Notes: a model not told the origin generated them from the letters alone. Shown: positions 43,325 to 54,243, counted from the stretch's first letter. The stretch: 64,000 bases of DNA from Clostridium sp. JN-9 (GCF_004103695.1 NZ_CP035280.1:124001-188000), one strand, 5' to 3'. Translations and numbers: made by a program.

Positions 43325-44458
43325 TTAATTGGAGGAAGCTTTAAGCAGATTAATCTCATGAGTATTTCCATTTAAATCTTTGACAATCATTTTTAAGCTG
43401 CTAATCTTATCAAAAGCTGTAATGGAAAAAGTCTTTGTTACATTAGTTTTATTGTCACCATTACTAGTTTCTACAACCCATTTTGTTGGCTTGTATACGG
43501 TTCCTTTATCATCTACCAATGTGATATTATCAATATCTTTTAAAGTATCTTGACTTAAAGGTTTTACCTGATTATTAAAGTTAAAAGTAATATCCATTCC
43601 AGTAGGCAGCATTTCAGCAGAAACAATATTTACAAAGGCATTTTTTTCAGAAGCTTTAAATACAATTGGTTTAACATCCTTAAATTTGTTATCTAGTTTT
43701 ATGTTAGTCTTCCATGTACCATCAATGACTTTGTATAACTTTACTCCTGCTTCTTGTAATTGTTTCTTGGTATCATTGTCTAAATTAGGTAGTGTTTTAG
43801 GATCTATTTGGGCTGAGGCATCTGCATACAATTCTATTTTATTGATCTGAAGGTTAAAATTATTTATATCTTTGAAGCTCTTTGCTGCTGATACAGCATT
43901 TTCATCACCAAATCCATCCATAATGTTTAGAATATCATTAAAAACTAATTCTCCTTTTTCTTTATCTACACTGCAGCTATAATCTTCAGAAAGAGGTATT
44001 TCTTTACCATCATCAGTCTTGATACTGCAGCTAAGCTTAGCATTCTTAAAATATTTCAATGAATCTTTATCAGCAAACTTTAGATTTAAGGATAGGGCAG
44101 CTCTTTTACTGTCTTTTAAAACATTGCTTACCTTTATCTCCACGCCGTTGCTTTTCATAATATTATTATCTACATTTTGAATATAGCCATTATCTACTGC
44201 TTTCTGAACACCATAATTATTGCCGAATAAGGAATTCTTCACCGCGGCTATTGCAGTATTTCCAAAGGCAGCTCCTCCAATTATAGCTACAGCCGCTACA
44301 GCCGCTGCTATCTTATGTTTATATTGAAATTTAAATTTATTATTTTTACTTTTTCTTATTTGATTAAAAGCTATTTCTTTCTTTTTTAAAACACTGGCTG
44401 GTATTACCACGTCATCATTTAGAATTTTTTCCATTTGATCTTCAAAATTAATACTCAT
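43325..44458 (-). CDS. Anti-sigma factor-like membrane protein with DUF4179 domain
   Basis: A 377-residue protein with a cytosolic N-terminus of about 50 residues, one membrane helix (KIAAAVAAVAIIGGAAFGN, about 49-67) and an outside DUF4179-type domain beginning SLFGNNYGVQKAVDNGY. Proteins of this form are encoded directly after ECF-type sigma factors in clostridia and bacilli and hold them inactive until a signal arrives. It is 13 bp downstream of the sigma factor gene. The signal is unknown. Confidence 0.85.
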   Translation of the reverse strand: MSINFEDQMEKILNDDVVIPASVLKKKEIAFNQIRKSKNNKFKFQYKHKIAAAVAAVAIIGGAAFGNTAIAAVKNSLFGNNYGVQKAVDNGYIQNVDNNIMKSNGVEIKVSNVLKDSKRAALSLNLKFADKDSLKYFKNAKLSCSIKTDDGKEIPLSEDYSCSVDKEKGELVFNDILNIMDGFGDENAVSAAKSFKDINNFNLQINKIELYADASAQIDPKTLPNLDNDTKKQLQEAGVKLYKVIDGTWKTNIKLDNKFKDVKPIVFKASEKNAFVNIVSAEMLPTGMDITFNFNNQVKPLSQDTLKDIDNITLVDDKGTVYKPTKWVVETSNGDNKTNVTKTFSITAFDKISSLKMIVKDLNGNTHEINLLKASSN

Positions 44459-44471
44459 TATCTAATACCTC

Positions 44472-44990
44472 CTACAATACACTTTCATTAAGATAAACTG
44501 ATTTTAATTTTTGCCTGGCCCTGCTTAATCTGCTTTTAATGGTGCCTTCCTTTTCATTAAGTGTTTCGCTGATCTCTTTTGTTGTAAGCCTGCTTACGTA
44601 ATACATAACTATTACCAGCCTGTATTCATAGGGCAGTTTATTTAAAATACTTTCAAAATCTAATTTTTCCTCTGAGTTTTCAACATAAGCAGCATTGGTG
44701 CTTTCTAGTAAACTATAGTCATCTACATACAAGACTTTATCGTCGCTTATTATATCATTGCACTTATTTATTAAAATTTTAATTATCCAGGTTTTAAAAT
44801 AACAAGGTTTATTAAGCTTCTTAATATTAGTAAAAGCTGCAAGAATTGTTTCTTGTATAGCATCACCTATACTCTCTTCATTTTTAAGCCTGGATCTTGC
44901 TATTTTATACATCTGAGGCATGTATTCATCAATAATCTTAATAAAGGCCTCATCATCTCCATTTTGAGCCTTCTTTATTAGCAATTCCAT
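44472..44990 (-). CDS. ECF-type RNA polymerase sigma factor
   Basis: A 172-residue group 4 sigma factor. The region 2 segment is MPQMYKIARSRLKNEESIGD with AIQETILAAFTNIKKL (-10 recognition), and region 4 is LPYEYRLVIVMYYVSRLTTK with KEGTIKSRLSRARQKLK (-35 recognition). The ATG has AAGGAGATAACT upstream. It forms an operon with the DUF4179 anti-sigma gene. Such pairs usually autoregulate, but I could not identify the cognate promoter with confidence. Confidence 0.93.
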   Translation of the reverse strand: MELLIKKAQNGDDEAFIKIIDEYMPQMYKIARSRLKNEESIGDAIQETILAAFTNIKKLNKPCYFKTWIIKILINKCNDIISDDKVLYVDDYSLLESTNAAYVENSEEKLDFESILNKLPYEYRLVIVMYYVSRLTTKEISETLNEKEGTIKSRLSRARQKLKSVYLNESVL

Positions 44991-45347
44991 AGTTATCTCC
45001 TTCCTCGAAACACCGAGTAAACTTCCATTCTTATAGTCGGGTTATGCATAAAGGTCATAAAATTCATATGCGCATATGTTGTAAAGCTTAAATTATTCAT
45101 TTTCAATATCATTACTAAACTCAGTCTGATAAATTTGAAGCTGCTCACTTTACACTTATTAGACTTAAAATAAAATAAAATGGTTGCATATAAAGTTATT
45201 TATATACATGTGAATGATAAAATAAAGTATACCAAAAATTAGAGCTAAAAGTATACCACCTATAACATTGAGATATGGAGATATATACCGTATCATGGTG
45301 TAGAATACTATGGAGTTTTATACTGAATATTTTTGCATATAAAATAT
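44991..45347. other. 357-bp region with no supported gene
   Basis: It holds the upstream region of the leftward sigma operon and AT-rich DNA before the ileS promoter. A 42-codon hydrophobic frame on the minus strand near 45296-45168 has no ribosome site and was not accepted. Confidence 0.5.
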
Positions 45348-45376
45348 TTGACAACAAAAAACGTATATAATATAAT
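45348..45376 (+). promoter_or_regulatory. ileS promoter
   Basis: A perfect sigma-A promoter: TTGACA (45348-45353), 17-nt spacer, TATAAT (45371-45376). The start is expected near 45383, at the beginning of the T-box leader. Confidence 0.88.
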
Positions 45377-45383
45377 ATTCTAA

Positions 45384-45650
45384 AGGCTTTGATCAGGAAA
45401 AGTAATTGGACTTTTTTCTTAAAGAGAGTGGGAGCTGATGGAAACCCATAGAAGGAATCTAATAAAAATCACCTGGGAGCTTAATATTGAAAATCTGAAC
45501 TATTTTAGGCAAGTAAACTATTACGTAATTCTGCGTTAAAGAATAGAGTATCATAGATGTTGTTATAATATTTGTTGTACTTGAATTATAAGTTCACCAT
45601 AGGTGGTATAGCGGTTATTTCTCCGTCCTAATCAGGATGGAGTTTTTTAT
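45384..45650 (+). promoter_or_regulatory. T-box riboswitch (tRNA-Ile sensing leader of ileS)
   Basis: The leader has a Stem I-like region (AGAGAGTGGGAGCTGATGG) with a likely specifier codon ATC (45468-45470, in AAAATCACCTGGGAGC), which fits isoleucine. The conserved T-box AGGTGGTATAGCGG (45601-45614) is followed by the terminator CTCCGTCC / GGATGGAG with TTTTTT (45621-45648). Uncharged tRNA-Ile would pair with the leader and favour the antiterminator. The specifier choice is from motif context and gene identity. Confidence 0.85.
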
Positions 45651-45728
45651 TTTATAATTGCAGCATAGTATTACGTAAAATGGGCTGCTCATGCAGAAAG
45701 ATGGGAAATATGAAGGGAGTTAAAGATA

Positions 45729-48700
45729 ATGTATAAGAAAGTAGATTCTTCAAAAAGCTTTGTAGAATTAGAATCTGATGTACTAAAGCTATGGAAAGAA
45801 AATAAAATAGTTGAAAAAAGTTTTGCACTTAATAAAGATGGAGAGTATTTTACATTTTATGACGGACCTCCAACTGCAAATGGAAAGCCTCATGTGGGCC
45901 ATGTGCTTACAAGGGTTATTAAGGATTTAATTCCAAGATACAAGGTAATGAAGGGATATAAGGTTTTAAGAAAGGCAGGATGGGATACTCATGGACTTCC
46001 TGTAGAACTTGAAATAGAAAAGAAACTGGGTATATCCGGCAAACAGCAAATCGAGGAATATGGTGTAGAAGCTTTTGTTAAACAGTGTAAGGAAAGCGTA
46101 TTTACTTATGCTAATATGTGGAAGGATATGTCTGAGAAGCTTGGATTCTGGGTAGATATGGATCATCCATATGTGACATACCATAATGATTATATAGAAT
46201 CTGTGTGGTGGGCATTAAAGCAGATGTGGGATAAAGGCCTTTTATATAAAGGCCACAAAGTTATACCATACTGCCCAAGATGCGGCACAGCCCTTTCATC
46301 TCACGAAGTTGCCCAGGGCTATAAAGACGTAAGAGAGTCTACAGCTTTTGTTAAATTTAAAGTAAAAGGTGAAGAAAATAAATATATACTTGCATGGACA
46401 ACAACACCATGGACACTGCCAAGCAACGTAGCTCTTGCTGTAAATAAAAAGTATGATTATGTAGAAGTAGTGAATAATGGTGAAAATTTAATACTTGCTA
46501 AAAAGTTATTAAATGTACTTGAAGGTGAATATGAAATAGTCAATGAATTCAAGGGAGAAAAATTATTAGGAATGGAATATGAGCAGCTGTTCCCATTCTA
46601 TACTCCTAAGGAAAAAGCATTCTATATTGTACACGGAGACTTTGTTACTTTAACAGATGGTACTGGAATAGTACACATTGCTCCTGCTTATGGTGAAGAC
46701 GATAATTTATTAGGCAAGAAATATGGATTACCACTTATAAACCTTGTGGATGGAGAAGGAAAATTTGTTGACTGCGTAGAGCCCTGGAAAGGGATTTTTG
46801 TAAAGAAAGCAGACCCTAAAATATTAGAGTACATGAAGGAAACAGGCATACTTTATAAATCAGAAAAATTTACCCACTCATATCCTCACTGCTGGAGATG
46901 TGATACACCATTGCTTTATTATCCTAGGGACAGCTGGTTTGTAAAGATGACATCTTTAAGAGATAAGCTGCTTGAGAACAACAATAAAGTAAATTGGTAT
47001 CCTGATAACATAAGGACAGGAAGATTTGGGAAGTTCCTTGAGAATGTAATAGACTGGGGAATAAGCAGAGACAGATATTGGGGTACACCACTTCCAATAT
47101 GGGAGTGTCAGTGTGGACATAGAGAATGCATAGGCAGCAGGGCTGAGCTGGAGGAAAAGGGGATAAATGTTCCTAAGGATTTGGAATTCCACAAACCTTA
47201 TATAGACAATGTTAAGCTTAGATGTCCTAAGTGCGGCAAAGAAATGACAAGAACCCATGAAGTAATTGACTGCTGGTTTGATTCAGGTTCTATGCCATTT
47301 GCACAGCATCATTATCCTTTTGAAAACAAGGAAGTATTTGAAAAAAATTTTCCTGCACAATTTATATCTGAGGCTGTTGACCAGACAAGAGGATGGTTCT
47401 ATACACTGCTTGCTATTTCCACAGCTTTATTTGATACAAATCCCTTTGAAAATTGTGTTGTTTTGGGGCATGTTTTGGATAAACACGGTCTTAAAATGTC
47501 AAAACATAAGGGAAATGTTGTGGATCCATTTACAGTATTAGAAAAAGAAGGAGCAGATGCTACCAGGTGGCATTTTTATACAGCCAGTGCACCATGGCTT
47601 CCAACTAGATTTTCCGAGGAAGATGTTGCAGAAGCTCAAAGAAAGTTTATAAGTACACTATGGAATGTATATTCATTTTATGTACTTTATGCTGAAATAG
47701 ATAAATTTGATCCTTTAAAATATGCAGATTTTGTTTCTGAAAATGTAATGGATAGATGGATAATATCAAAATTAAATACTTTAATAAAGCAGGTTGAAGA
47801 ACATCTTGATAATTACAGAATAACTCAGGCAGCATTGACAATAGAAGACTTTGTAGATAGACTTTCAAACTGGTATGTAAGAAGAAACAGAGCAAGATAC
47901 TGGTCAACAGAGCTTACAGATGATAAAATAGGTGCTTATACTACTTTATATAATGTTTTAGTAACCTTATCAAAGGTTGCCGCACCTTTTATACCATTTA
48001 TAACTGAAACCATATATCAAAGTCTTGTTGTAAGCATGGATCCTAATGCAGTTGAAAGTGTCCATCTCTGCAAGTGGCCAAATTATGACGAAAGCCTTGT
48101 TGACAGCAGTTTAGAGAAGGATATGGATTTAGCTTATACAGTGGTAAAGCTTGGAAGAAGCGCTAGAAATTCAGCTAATATAAAGAACAGACAGCCTCTA
48201 AGTGAAATGCTCATGAGCACTAAATCACTTCCTGAATATTATGATGATATTATAATGGATGAATTAAATATCAAAAAGGTTGAGTTTGGAGCAGACTTGT
48301 CTAAGTATGTAAGCTTTGAAATTAAACCAAATCTGCCTGTGCTTGGAAAGGCTTATGGAAAGCTGATTCCTGGAATCAGAAAAGCAATATCAGAAATGAA
48401 TCAGATGAACCTGGCACAAACTATTAATAATGGCGGCACCGTAAAAGTAGATGTTCAGGGAAATACCATTGAACTTACCAAAGAAAATTTACTGGTAACA
48501 ATGCAGGGATTAGAAGGCTTTGCATTTGCTGGCGAAGGTGAAATAGGGGTTGTTTTAGAAACAACAATTACAGATGAATTAAAAGAAGAAGGGTATTTAA
48601 GAGAAATTTTAAGTAAGATACAAAATATGAGAAAAGACAGCGGCTTCCAGGTTGCAGATAAGATAAACTTATATGTTGGATACAATAAAATGCTTGAAGC

Positions 48701-48836
48701 TATAGTAAGAAAATATGAAGATGAAATTAAAAAAGAAACTCTGGCTGTCTCAGTATTTTATAATGAACCTGCAGAATATTCAGATTGCAAAATTAATGGT
48801 GAAGACTTTAAATTGTCAGTAAAAGTTGTAGAATAG
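45729..48836 (+). CDS. ileS: Isoleucyl-tRNA synthetase (type 2-like)
   Basis: A 1035-residue class Ia synthetase. The ATP-binding motifs are [13 protein letters not shown] (HVGH, about residues 54-66) and [14 protein letters not shown] (KMSKH, about 586-599). The CP1 editing domain contains [20 protein letters not shown]. Two zinc-type Cys pairs are seen in the middle (CPRCG, CPKCG), and the C-terminal anticodon-binding region follows [11 protein letters not shown]. The length and motifs fit the eukaryote-like IleRS2 branch, members of which are typically less sensitive to mupirocin (family knowledge). Regulated by the T-box upstream; the start follows GAAGGGAGTTAAAGATA. Confidence 0.97.
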   Translation: MYKKVDSSKSFVELESDVLKLWKENKIVEKSFALNKDGEYFTFYDGPPTANGKPHVGHVLTRVIKDLIPRYKVMKGYKVLRKAGWDTHGLPVELEIEKKLGISGKQQIEEYGVEAFVKQCKESVFTYANMWKDMSEKLGFWVDMDHPYVTYHNDYIESVWWALKQMWDKGLLYKGHKVIPYCPRCGTALSSHEVAQGYKDVRESTAFVKFKVKGEENKYILAWTTTPWTLPSNVALAVNKKYDYVEVVNNGENLILAKKLLNVLEGEYEIVNEFKGEKLLGMEYEQLFPFYTPKEKAFYIVHGDFVTLTDGTGIVHIAPAYGEDDNLLGKKYGLPLINLVDGEGKFVDCVEPWKGIFVKKADPKILEYMKETGILYKSEKFTHSYPHCWRCDTPLLYYPRDSWFVKMTSLRDKLLENNNKVNWYPDNIRTGRFGKFLENVIDWGISRDRYWGTPLPIWECQCGHRECIGSRAELEEKGINVPKDLEFHKPYIDNVKLRCPKCGKEMTRTHEVIDCWFDSGSMPFAQHHYPFENKEVFEKNFPAQFISEAVDQTRGWFYTLLAISTALFDTNPFENCVVLGHVLDKHGLKMSKHKGNVVDPFTVLEKEGADATRWHFYTASAPWLPTRFSEEDVAEAQRKFISTLWNVYSFYVLYAEIDKFDPLKYADFVSENVMDRWIISKLNTLIKQVEEHLDNYRITQAALTIEDFVDRLSNWYVRRNRARYWSTELTDDKIGAYTTLYNVLVTLSKVAAPFIPFITETIYQSLVVSMDPNAVESVHLCKWPNYDESLVDSSLEKDMDLAYTVVKLGRSARNSANIKNRQPLSEMLMSTKSLPEYYDDIIMDELNIKKVEFGADLSKYVSFEIKPNLPVLGKAYGKLIPGIRKAISEMNQMNLAQTINNGGTVKVDVQGNTIELTKENLLVTMQGLEGFAFAGEGEIGVVLETTITDELKEEGYLREILSKIQNMRKDSGFQVADKINLYVGYNKMLEAIVRKYEDEIKKETLAVSVFYNEPAEYSDCKINGEDFKLSVKVVE

Positions 48837-48841
48837 TGTTG

Positions 48842-48880
48842 AACAGGGTATGGTAAATAAATATTATGCCCTGTTTTTTT
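48842..48880 (+). terminator. Intrinsic terminator of ileS
   Basis: AACAGGG pairs with CCCTGTT around a long A/T loop that adds a TAT/ATG extension, followed by TTTTTT. Confidence 0.8.
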
Positions 48881-48945
48881 AACATATTTGCAAAAAAGTA
48901 TACTCAAACCTGCAAAATAACACAAACTACCTTGTATTGAAAAGG

Positions 48946-48959
48946 TTATACTAGTATAA
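48946..48959. promoter_or_regulatory. Palindrome over the promoter of the LacI-type gene
   Basis: TTATACTAGTATAA is a perfect 14-bp palindrome. It overlaps the -10 (TATAAT, 48955-48960), itself 17 bp after TTGTAT (48932-48937). It could be an operator for autoregulation, though LacI-family sites usually have a central CG, which this lacks. Confidence 0.4.
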
Positions 48960-49000
48960 TATTATAAATATGTAATAGAAATTAAATGGGAGTTGATAAT

Positions 49001-49996
49001 ATGGCAGCATCAATCAAAGATGTGGCAAGAGAAGCAGGGGTGTCAATTGCAACCGTATCCAGAGTATTAAATGACGTGGATGTAGTTAATGAAGAAACCA
49101 AGAAAAAGGTTATTGAGGCTATAAATAAATTAGGATACAGACCAAATATAGTAGCTAGAAGTTTAAAAACTCAAAGAACAAAAACCATAGGAATTATTAT
49201 TCCTGACATATCCATACCTGTTTATCCAGAAATAGTAAGAGGTGCAGAGGACGGAGCCAATATATACGATTACAATATAATGCTTTGCAACACTGATCTG
49301 GATCCAGAGAAGGAAAAGGAGTATTTAAGGGTTCTTAAGGAAAAGATGGTAGATGGCGTTTTATACATGAGTAATTCACTTGAACAAAGTGTTATTCAAT
49401 TAATTAAGGAACTTCAGCTGCCAACAGTACTTGTTGAAACCAGGGACAAAGAAGAGGAATTTCCAAGTGTAAGTATAGACAACACAGGAGCAGCTTTAGA
49501 TGCAGTACAGTATTTAATAAATAAGGGAAACAAGAGCATTGGATTCATTGGCTCCCATGAGGACGAATTAAATGCCTCAGCTTTAAGATATTTAGGCTAT
49601 AAAAAAGCTTTGGGGGAAAATAATATAGATATAGATGATTCCATAGTTTCATTTGGCGGCTTAAAATCAATTGACGGCTATACCGGTGCTAATAAAATAT
49701 TTGATAATAAGAAGGTTGATGCATTATTTTGTGCTAGTGACGAAATTGCAATGGGTGCAATTAATGCATTGAGGGACAGAAGAATAAAGGTCCCAGAAGA
49801 AGTAGATGTAATGGGCTTTGGCAATATAAATTCAGCTTCTGTTTTTTATCCTAAGATTACAACAATATCTCAGCCTATGTATGACATGGGATCCTTTGGA
49901 ATGAGAATGCTGATAAAACTTATTAACAAACAGCCTGCTGAAACAAATAATTATGTTCTTGACTATGAACTGGTAGAAAGAGATTCATGCAAATAA
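49001..49996 (+). CDS. LacI/GalR-family transcriptional regulator
   Basis: About 331 residues. The helix-turn-helix and hinge are canonical (SIKDVAREAGVSIATVSRVL, NKLGYRPNIVARSLK), followed by a periplasmic-binding-protein-like effector domain (IGIIIPDISIPVYPEIVRG to DALFCASDEIAMGA). The overall form is close to CcpA, but without a family search I cannot tell CcpA from a sugar-specific paralogue. I chose the ATG at 49001 because GGGAGTTGATAAT precedes it. It is monocistronic with its own terminator; no sugar genes are adjacent. Confidence 0.92.
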   Translation: MAASIKDVAREAGVSIATVSRVLNDVDVVNEETKKKVIEAINKLGYRPNIVARSLKTQRTKTIGIIIPDISIPVYPEIVRGAEDGANIYDYNIMLCNTDLDPEKEKEYLRVLKEKMVDGVLYMSNSLEQSVIQLIKELQLPTVLVETRDKEEEFPSVSIDNTGAALDAVQYLINKGNKSIGFIGSHEDELNASALRYLGYKKALGENNIDIDDSIVSFGGLKSIDGYTGANKIFDNKKVDALFCASDEIAMGAINALRDRRIKVPEEVDVMGFGNINSASVFYPKITTISQPMYDMGSFGMRMLIKLINKQPAETNNYVLDYELVERDSCK

Positions 49997-50002
49997 ACAA
50001 AT

Positions 50003-50042
50003 AAAAAAAGTGATATGCCATTATTGCATATCACTTTTTTTT
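50003..50042 (+). terminator. Intrinsic terminator of the LacI-type gene
   Basis: AAAAAAGTGATATGC pairs with GCATATCACTTTTTT around a 7-nt loop: a long stem with a T8 tail. Confidence 0.92.
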
Positions 50043-50169
50043 GCAAAAAATAGTCTAAAAATAATGTCATTAATAAATAAATATTGTATAACGATTTTTT
50101 TGAATATATGGAGCTATGATGGTATAATCTTACATAAAAGTAAATAGTATATAGGTTGGTGGTGGGACT

Positions 50170-53100
50170 ATGGAAAATAGAAATAAAATTAAGGACATTT
50201 TTAATTATCTTTTGCAGATTAAAAGACTTAGCAATAAAAAAATAAGGAATGTTTCTGACTATGATAAAAGCTATTGGGAGTCCGACTTAAACCATATGGG
50301 AGGATGCATTGTATCAAGGGACAGCTCAAAAGAATGGTGGCTGAAAATAAATAAAAAGGCCAAGGGAATATATGATCAGTTTTTTAGAATATTACTGGAT
50401 AAAGAAAAGAATGGTGAGAAAACCGAAATTATATGGGGACATGGACTGTTTGAATGGGACACAGGCGAACAAAAAATAATTCATCCATTTTTTATAACTA
50501 AAATGGAAATTACTTTTGATGAAAAGCTGGAAGCTTTGTTATTAACTCCAATTGGTAAAACAAAAATGGAAACCAACTTTTTAAGAGGTATTAATGAATT
50601 TCCCATGGATGAATTAATTAATATTGAAAAAGAGTTTAATTTTATGTGCATAGACCCAAGGAAATTTGATGAAATAAAGCCTGTTTTGGATGAAATCGTA
50701 AAGAAATGCAAGGCTTCAGATTTTAAAATATCATATAATGATAATTTTGCAGGGATAAGTAAGGTAAATGCAACAGATGAGCCTTATATTTATAATTCAC
50801 CAGTAATTATTGTAAGAAAAAATAATATCAATTTATGGGAGAAAGAGTTAGAAGATACAATAAAGTATATAGATGATGATTATGATATACCTAAGCCCGT
50901 TGAAGCATTAGTGGAGGAGAAGGAGATTGTACAAAGCGATTATGATAAAAGTCAATGGAATGAAGTGAAAAAGAATATATTATTCCCATTACCTTCAAAT
51001 GAAGAGCAGAGAGAAATTGTGAGAAGACTCTGTGACAATTACGGGGTTGTGGTTGAAGGGCCTCCTGGAACCGGCAAGAGCCATACTATAGCAAATCTAA
51101 TATGTCATTTGTTAGCCCATGGGAAAAAAGTTCTGGTAACTAGTGAAACAGATAGAGCACTTAAAGTATTATCTGATAAAATACCAAAGGAAATAAGACC
51201 CCTCTGCATGAATGTAACCAGTAATGAAACTGGCTCCATAGAGAATATGGATTTAAGTGTAAGACAAATTGTAGATAATTTATCTGTTGATAGGGAAAGT
51301 CTATGTAATGATATAAAAGATCTGGAGGAGGAGTTAAGAGAAAATAAGAAACAACAAAGAGAATTGGAAGAAAAGCTTAGAAATTACAGTAAAGCCGAAG
51401 GTTCAGATATTAATGTTAACGGTAAAAACTATAAAATGGCAGATGTGGTTAAATGGATAAAAGACAACGAAAATGAATATTCTTATATAAAAGACAAAGT
51501 AAACATAAGCCAGGTGAATCCGTTATCAAATGAAGAATTTAATAGAATTATAGAATTATTAACTTTCTTAGGGAAAGATGATATTAAGCAGATAAATTTA
51601 ATGAAGCCTCTATTAGATAAACTGCCATGTTATGAAGAAATATCTGATAAAATGCAAAATTTGAACAAGCTTGCAGCTGATGTGGACAAGTTTAAGGAGA
51701 ACTTAACAGGATGGCAGATACCTAGAAGTACTAAATGCAATTTGGACAACCTTTGTGAATCGGCATACAATGCAATTAATTGTTTAAATAAATTTGAGAA
51801 TTGTGGTATGGAAAACTTTATAAGGACATTTAGAAAAAGCAAAACTGTAAGAGATAATGTACGCAATATTTTGTATAAATGCAATAGCTATTTGCTGAAG
51901 ATAAGCAGATTAGACGAAGAAACAGGTAAACATCTAATAGAAATCCCAAGTCAGGTGCCAATGGCAAAATTCACTGATGATTTTGACAAGGTATATGATA
52001 AATTTATATCTAAAGGTCATATTGGAGTGATTTTTAAAGCTATTAATAGAAATTGTATGTATATACTGAAGGATTGCAAAGTAGATACAGAAAGTATATG
52101 CACTACAGATCAGATTATTGCTGTGAGATTATATTTAGAAAGAAAGGAAATTCAGCAGCAGCTTATCTGCACATGGAATTTATTTGCAAGTCAATATGAT
52201 ATGGAAAAAGTTAAAGTAAATAATCATGAGCCAATTATTAAAATAGAGCAGTATATTGAAAACATCAGTATGCTTTGCAGCTGGGATACTGATGTAAAAA
52301 AAGATATCATAGACAGACTTCATGACATTAGAATTCCTGAAAATTTAAACTGGTACAGCATTAATACTTTTAATAAAATAATAAAAGCAGTTAACAGCAT
52401 TAAGAATATGGATGAATATGAAAATCTAAAGGCATATTTCATTGTGCTAAAGAAATTAATAATGTCAGTGAGGGGATTAGAGGAGCTTTATACAGCCATT
52501 GAAACCAACGATTTAAACAAAATTAAACACTGCTATGACAATATTGAAAGATTAAGAATAAGAAAAGGAGATGTAATAGAGCTTGATAATATTTTGGACA
52601 AACTTAAAAAAGTCTGCCCTGAACTTACAGAGGAATTGTTAAATACTAATGACTATAGAAAATATAAACACTTTAATAAGGCATGGAAGTGGAAACAGCT
52701 GTACTGCTATATTAATAAAGTCAACAGTATTGATAATGAAGCTTTAATTGATGAATACAGACAAAAGAAAAACCTTGAAAGCTTTATTATAAATTCATTA
52801 ATTGGAAAGAAAACATGGTTAAATCAGATAAAGGTTATTTCACAAACTGAACAAAGAAAATTAATTTCATGGATGGAGGCTGTTAAGAGAATTGGAAATG
52901 GCAAAGGAAAGCTTGTAACCACTTATAGAAGAATAGCACAGACTGAAATAGAAAACTGCAGAAATATTATACCTGTGTGGATAATGCCATTTAATAAGGT
53001 AATAGAAAATTTTAAATTATCTAAAGAGAAATTTGATGTAATAATATTTGATGAAAGCAGTCAAAGCGATATATTTTCAATATGCGCACTTATGAGGGCC

Positions 53101-54243
53101 AAAAAGGCAGTTATAGTTGGAGATGACAAGCAGATTGGTCCTGAAAATATAGGAATTGAGGAGATTTCAGTAAACAGATTAATAAAAGAATATTTAAATG
53201 AAATCCCTCAGGCTCAGTGGTTCGATTTAAGGGCAAGCTTATATGATACTGCATTAAGAGTATTTCCTAACAGACTTATGCTTAAGGAGCATTTTAGGTC
53301 CGTTCCTGAGATAATTCAATTCAGCAATAGTTTTTACTATAACAAAAGCATAATACCTCTTAGAAAAGTTGACAGCAAAAACTCTTTAAACCCTCCAATA
53401 GCAGCAGTAAAGGTTGAAAATGCATTAAGGGATGAAAAGAAATCAGTAAATATAAAGGAAGCCACAGAGCTGGTGGGAAAGGTTATAGAGTGCTGCAATA
53501 ATAAAAATTACAGTGGTATGTCAATGGGAGTAATATCACTGCTTGGAGATGATCAAAGCCAGCTCATAGAAGATTTATTAAGAAATAGGCTAGGCGAAAA
53601 AGAACTCCTTAGAAGAAAATTAATCTGCGGAGATGCGTATTCTTTTCAAGGGGATGAAAGAGATGTTATGTTCCTGTCTATGGTAGTTGCAAATAATATG
53701 AAATTTGCTCCTTTAACTAAGGAAAGTGACAGGAGAAGATTTAATGTAGCTGGAAGCAGAGCAAGAAATCAAATGTGGGTATTTCATTCTATTGATTTAA
53801 AGGATTTAAACCCTAATTGTGCCAGATATGCACTTCTTAAATATTGTGAAAACTATGGAGAGTACAAATATGAATTTAATTTAAATTATATATTTAAATA
53901 TAAGCTTCAAAGAGAAATATACAGCAGAATAAAAGAAATGGGCTATAAAATTATTCCCCAAATTAAAATTGGAGTTTATAACATTGATTTTATCATTGAA
54001 GGGGAAAGCAATAAGGCAGCTGTAATATGTGAAGGCGACAAGGATAATAATATGGATATAGCTAGTGCACTAATGCAGCAAATTAACCTGGAAAGGATAG
54101 GGTGGAATTTTATTAGAATAAAAGCCAGCGAATATTATTTAAATAAGGAGGATACACTGGAGAAAGTCTGTGATAAGCTTAATGAATTGGGAATAGAAAA
54201 ATGTACCAGCAATGAGTCAGTTAAAAAACTTCAAATAATATAA
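50170..54243 (+). CDS. Large SF1 helicase with C-terminal Vsr-like nuclease domain (candidate defence protein)
   Basis: A 1357-residue single-gene unit. Walker A VEGPPGTGKSHTIANL is at about residue 295, and Walker B DVIIFDESSQSD is at about 956. The 650 residues between them are helical with coiled-coil stretches (LEEELRENKKQQRELEEKL). SF1 motifs FRSVPEIIQFSNSFY, GDAYSFQGDERDVMFLSMV and NVAGSRARNQMWVF follow. The last 120 residues (KLQREIYSRIKEMGYKI, YNIDFIIEGE, AAVICEGD) resemble the very-short-patch-repair/restriction-like nuclease that ends DUF4011-type helicases and Hhe-like antiphage proteins. A defence role is inferred from architecture. The ATG follows GGTTGGTGGTGGGACT. Confidence 0.82.
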   Translation: MENRNKIKDIFNYLLQIKRLSNKKIRNVSDYDKSYWESDLNHMGGCIVSRDSSKEWWLKINKKAKGIYDQFFRILLDKEKNGEKTEIIWGHGLFEWDTGEQKIIHPFFITKMEITFDEKLEALLLTPIGKTKMETNFLRGINEFPMDELINIEKEFNFMCIDPRKFDEIKPVLDEIVKKCKASDFKISYNDNFAGISKVNATDEPYIYNSPVIIVRKNNINLWEKELEDTIKYIDDDYDIPKPVEALVEEKEIVQSDYDKSQWNEVKKNILFPLPSNEEQREIVRRLCDNYGVVVEGPPGTGKSHTIANLICHLLAHGKKVLVTSETDRALKVLSDKIPKEIRPLCMNVTSNETGSIENMDLSVRQIVDNLSVDRESLCNDIKDLEEELRENKKQQRELEEKLRNYSKAEGSDINVNGKNYKMADVVKWIKDNENEYSYIKDKVNISQVNPLSNEEFNRIIELLTFLGKDDIKQINLMKPLLDKLPCYEEISDKMQNLNKLAADVDKFKENLTGWQIPRSTKCNLDNLCESAYNAINCLNKFENCGMENFIRTFRKSKTVRDNVRNILYKCNSYLLKISRLDEETGKHLIEIPSQVPMAKFTDDFDKVYDKFISKGHIGVIFKAINRNCMYILKDCKVDTESICTTDQIIAVRLYLERKEIQQQLICTWNLFASQYDMEKVKVNNHEPIIKIEQYIENISMLCSWDTDVKKDIIDRLHDIRIPENLNWYSINTFNKIIKAVNSIKNMDEYENLKAYFIVLKKLIMSVRGLEELYTAIETNDLNKIKHCYDNIERLRIRKGDVIELDNILDKLKKVCPELTEELLNTNDYRKYKHFNKAWKWKQLYCYINKVNSIDNEALIDEYRQKKNLESFIINSLIGKKTWLNQIKVISQTEQRKLISWMEAVKRIGNGKGKLVTTYRRIAQTEIENCRNIIPVWIMPFNKVIENFKLSKEKFDVIIFDESSQSDIFSICALMRAKKAVIVGDDKQIGPENIGIEEISVNRLIKEYLNEIPQAQWFDLRASLYDTALRVFPNRLMLKEHFRSVPEIIQFSNSFYYNKSIIPLRKVDSKNSLNPPIAAVKVENALRDEKKSVNIKEATELVGKVIECCNNKNYSGMSMGVISLLGDDQSQLIEDLLRNRLGEKELLRRKLICGDAYSFQGDERDVMFLSMVVANNMKFAPLTKESDRRRFNVAGSRARNQMWVFHSIDLKDLNPNCARYALLKYCENYGEYKYEFNLNYIFKYKLQREIYSRIKEMGYKIIPQIKIGVYNIDFIIEGESNKAAVICEGDKDNNMDIASALMQQINLERIGWNFIRIKASEYYLNKEDTLEKVCDKLNELGIEKCTSNESVKKLQII

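Noticed and set aside
31200-43330. Possible CRISPR array or integrative element because of repeated blocks
   Set aside because: The repeats are three long units with coding and RNA features plus two IS elements. There are no short regular repeats and spacers, and no integrase or att sites.
45168-45296. 42-codon hydrophobic frame on the minus strand upstream of the sigma operon
   Set aside because: No ribosome site, AT-rich composition that easily gives hydrophobic codons, and no supporting context.
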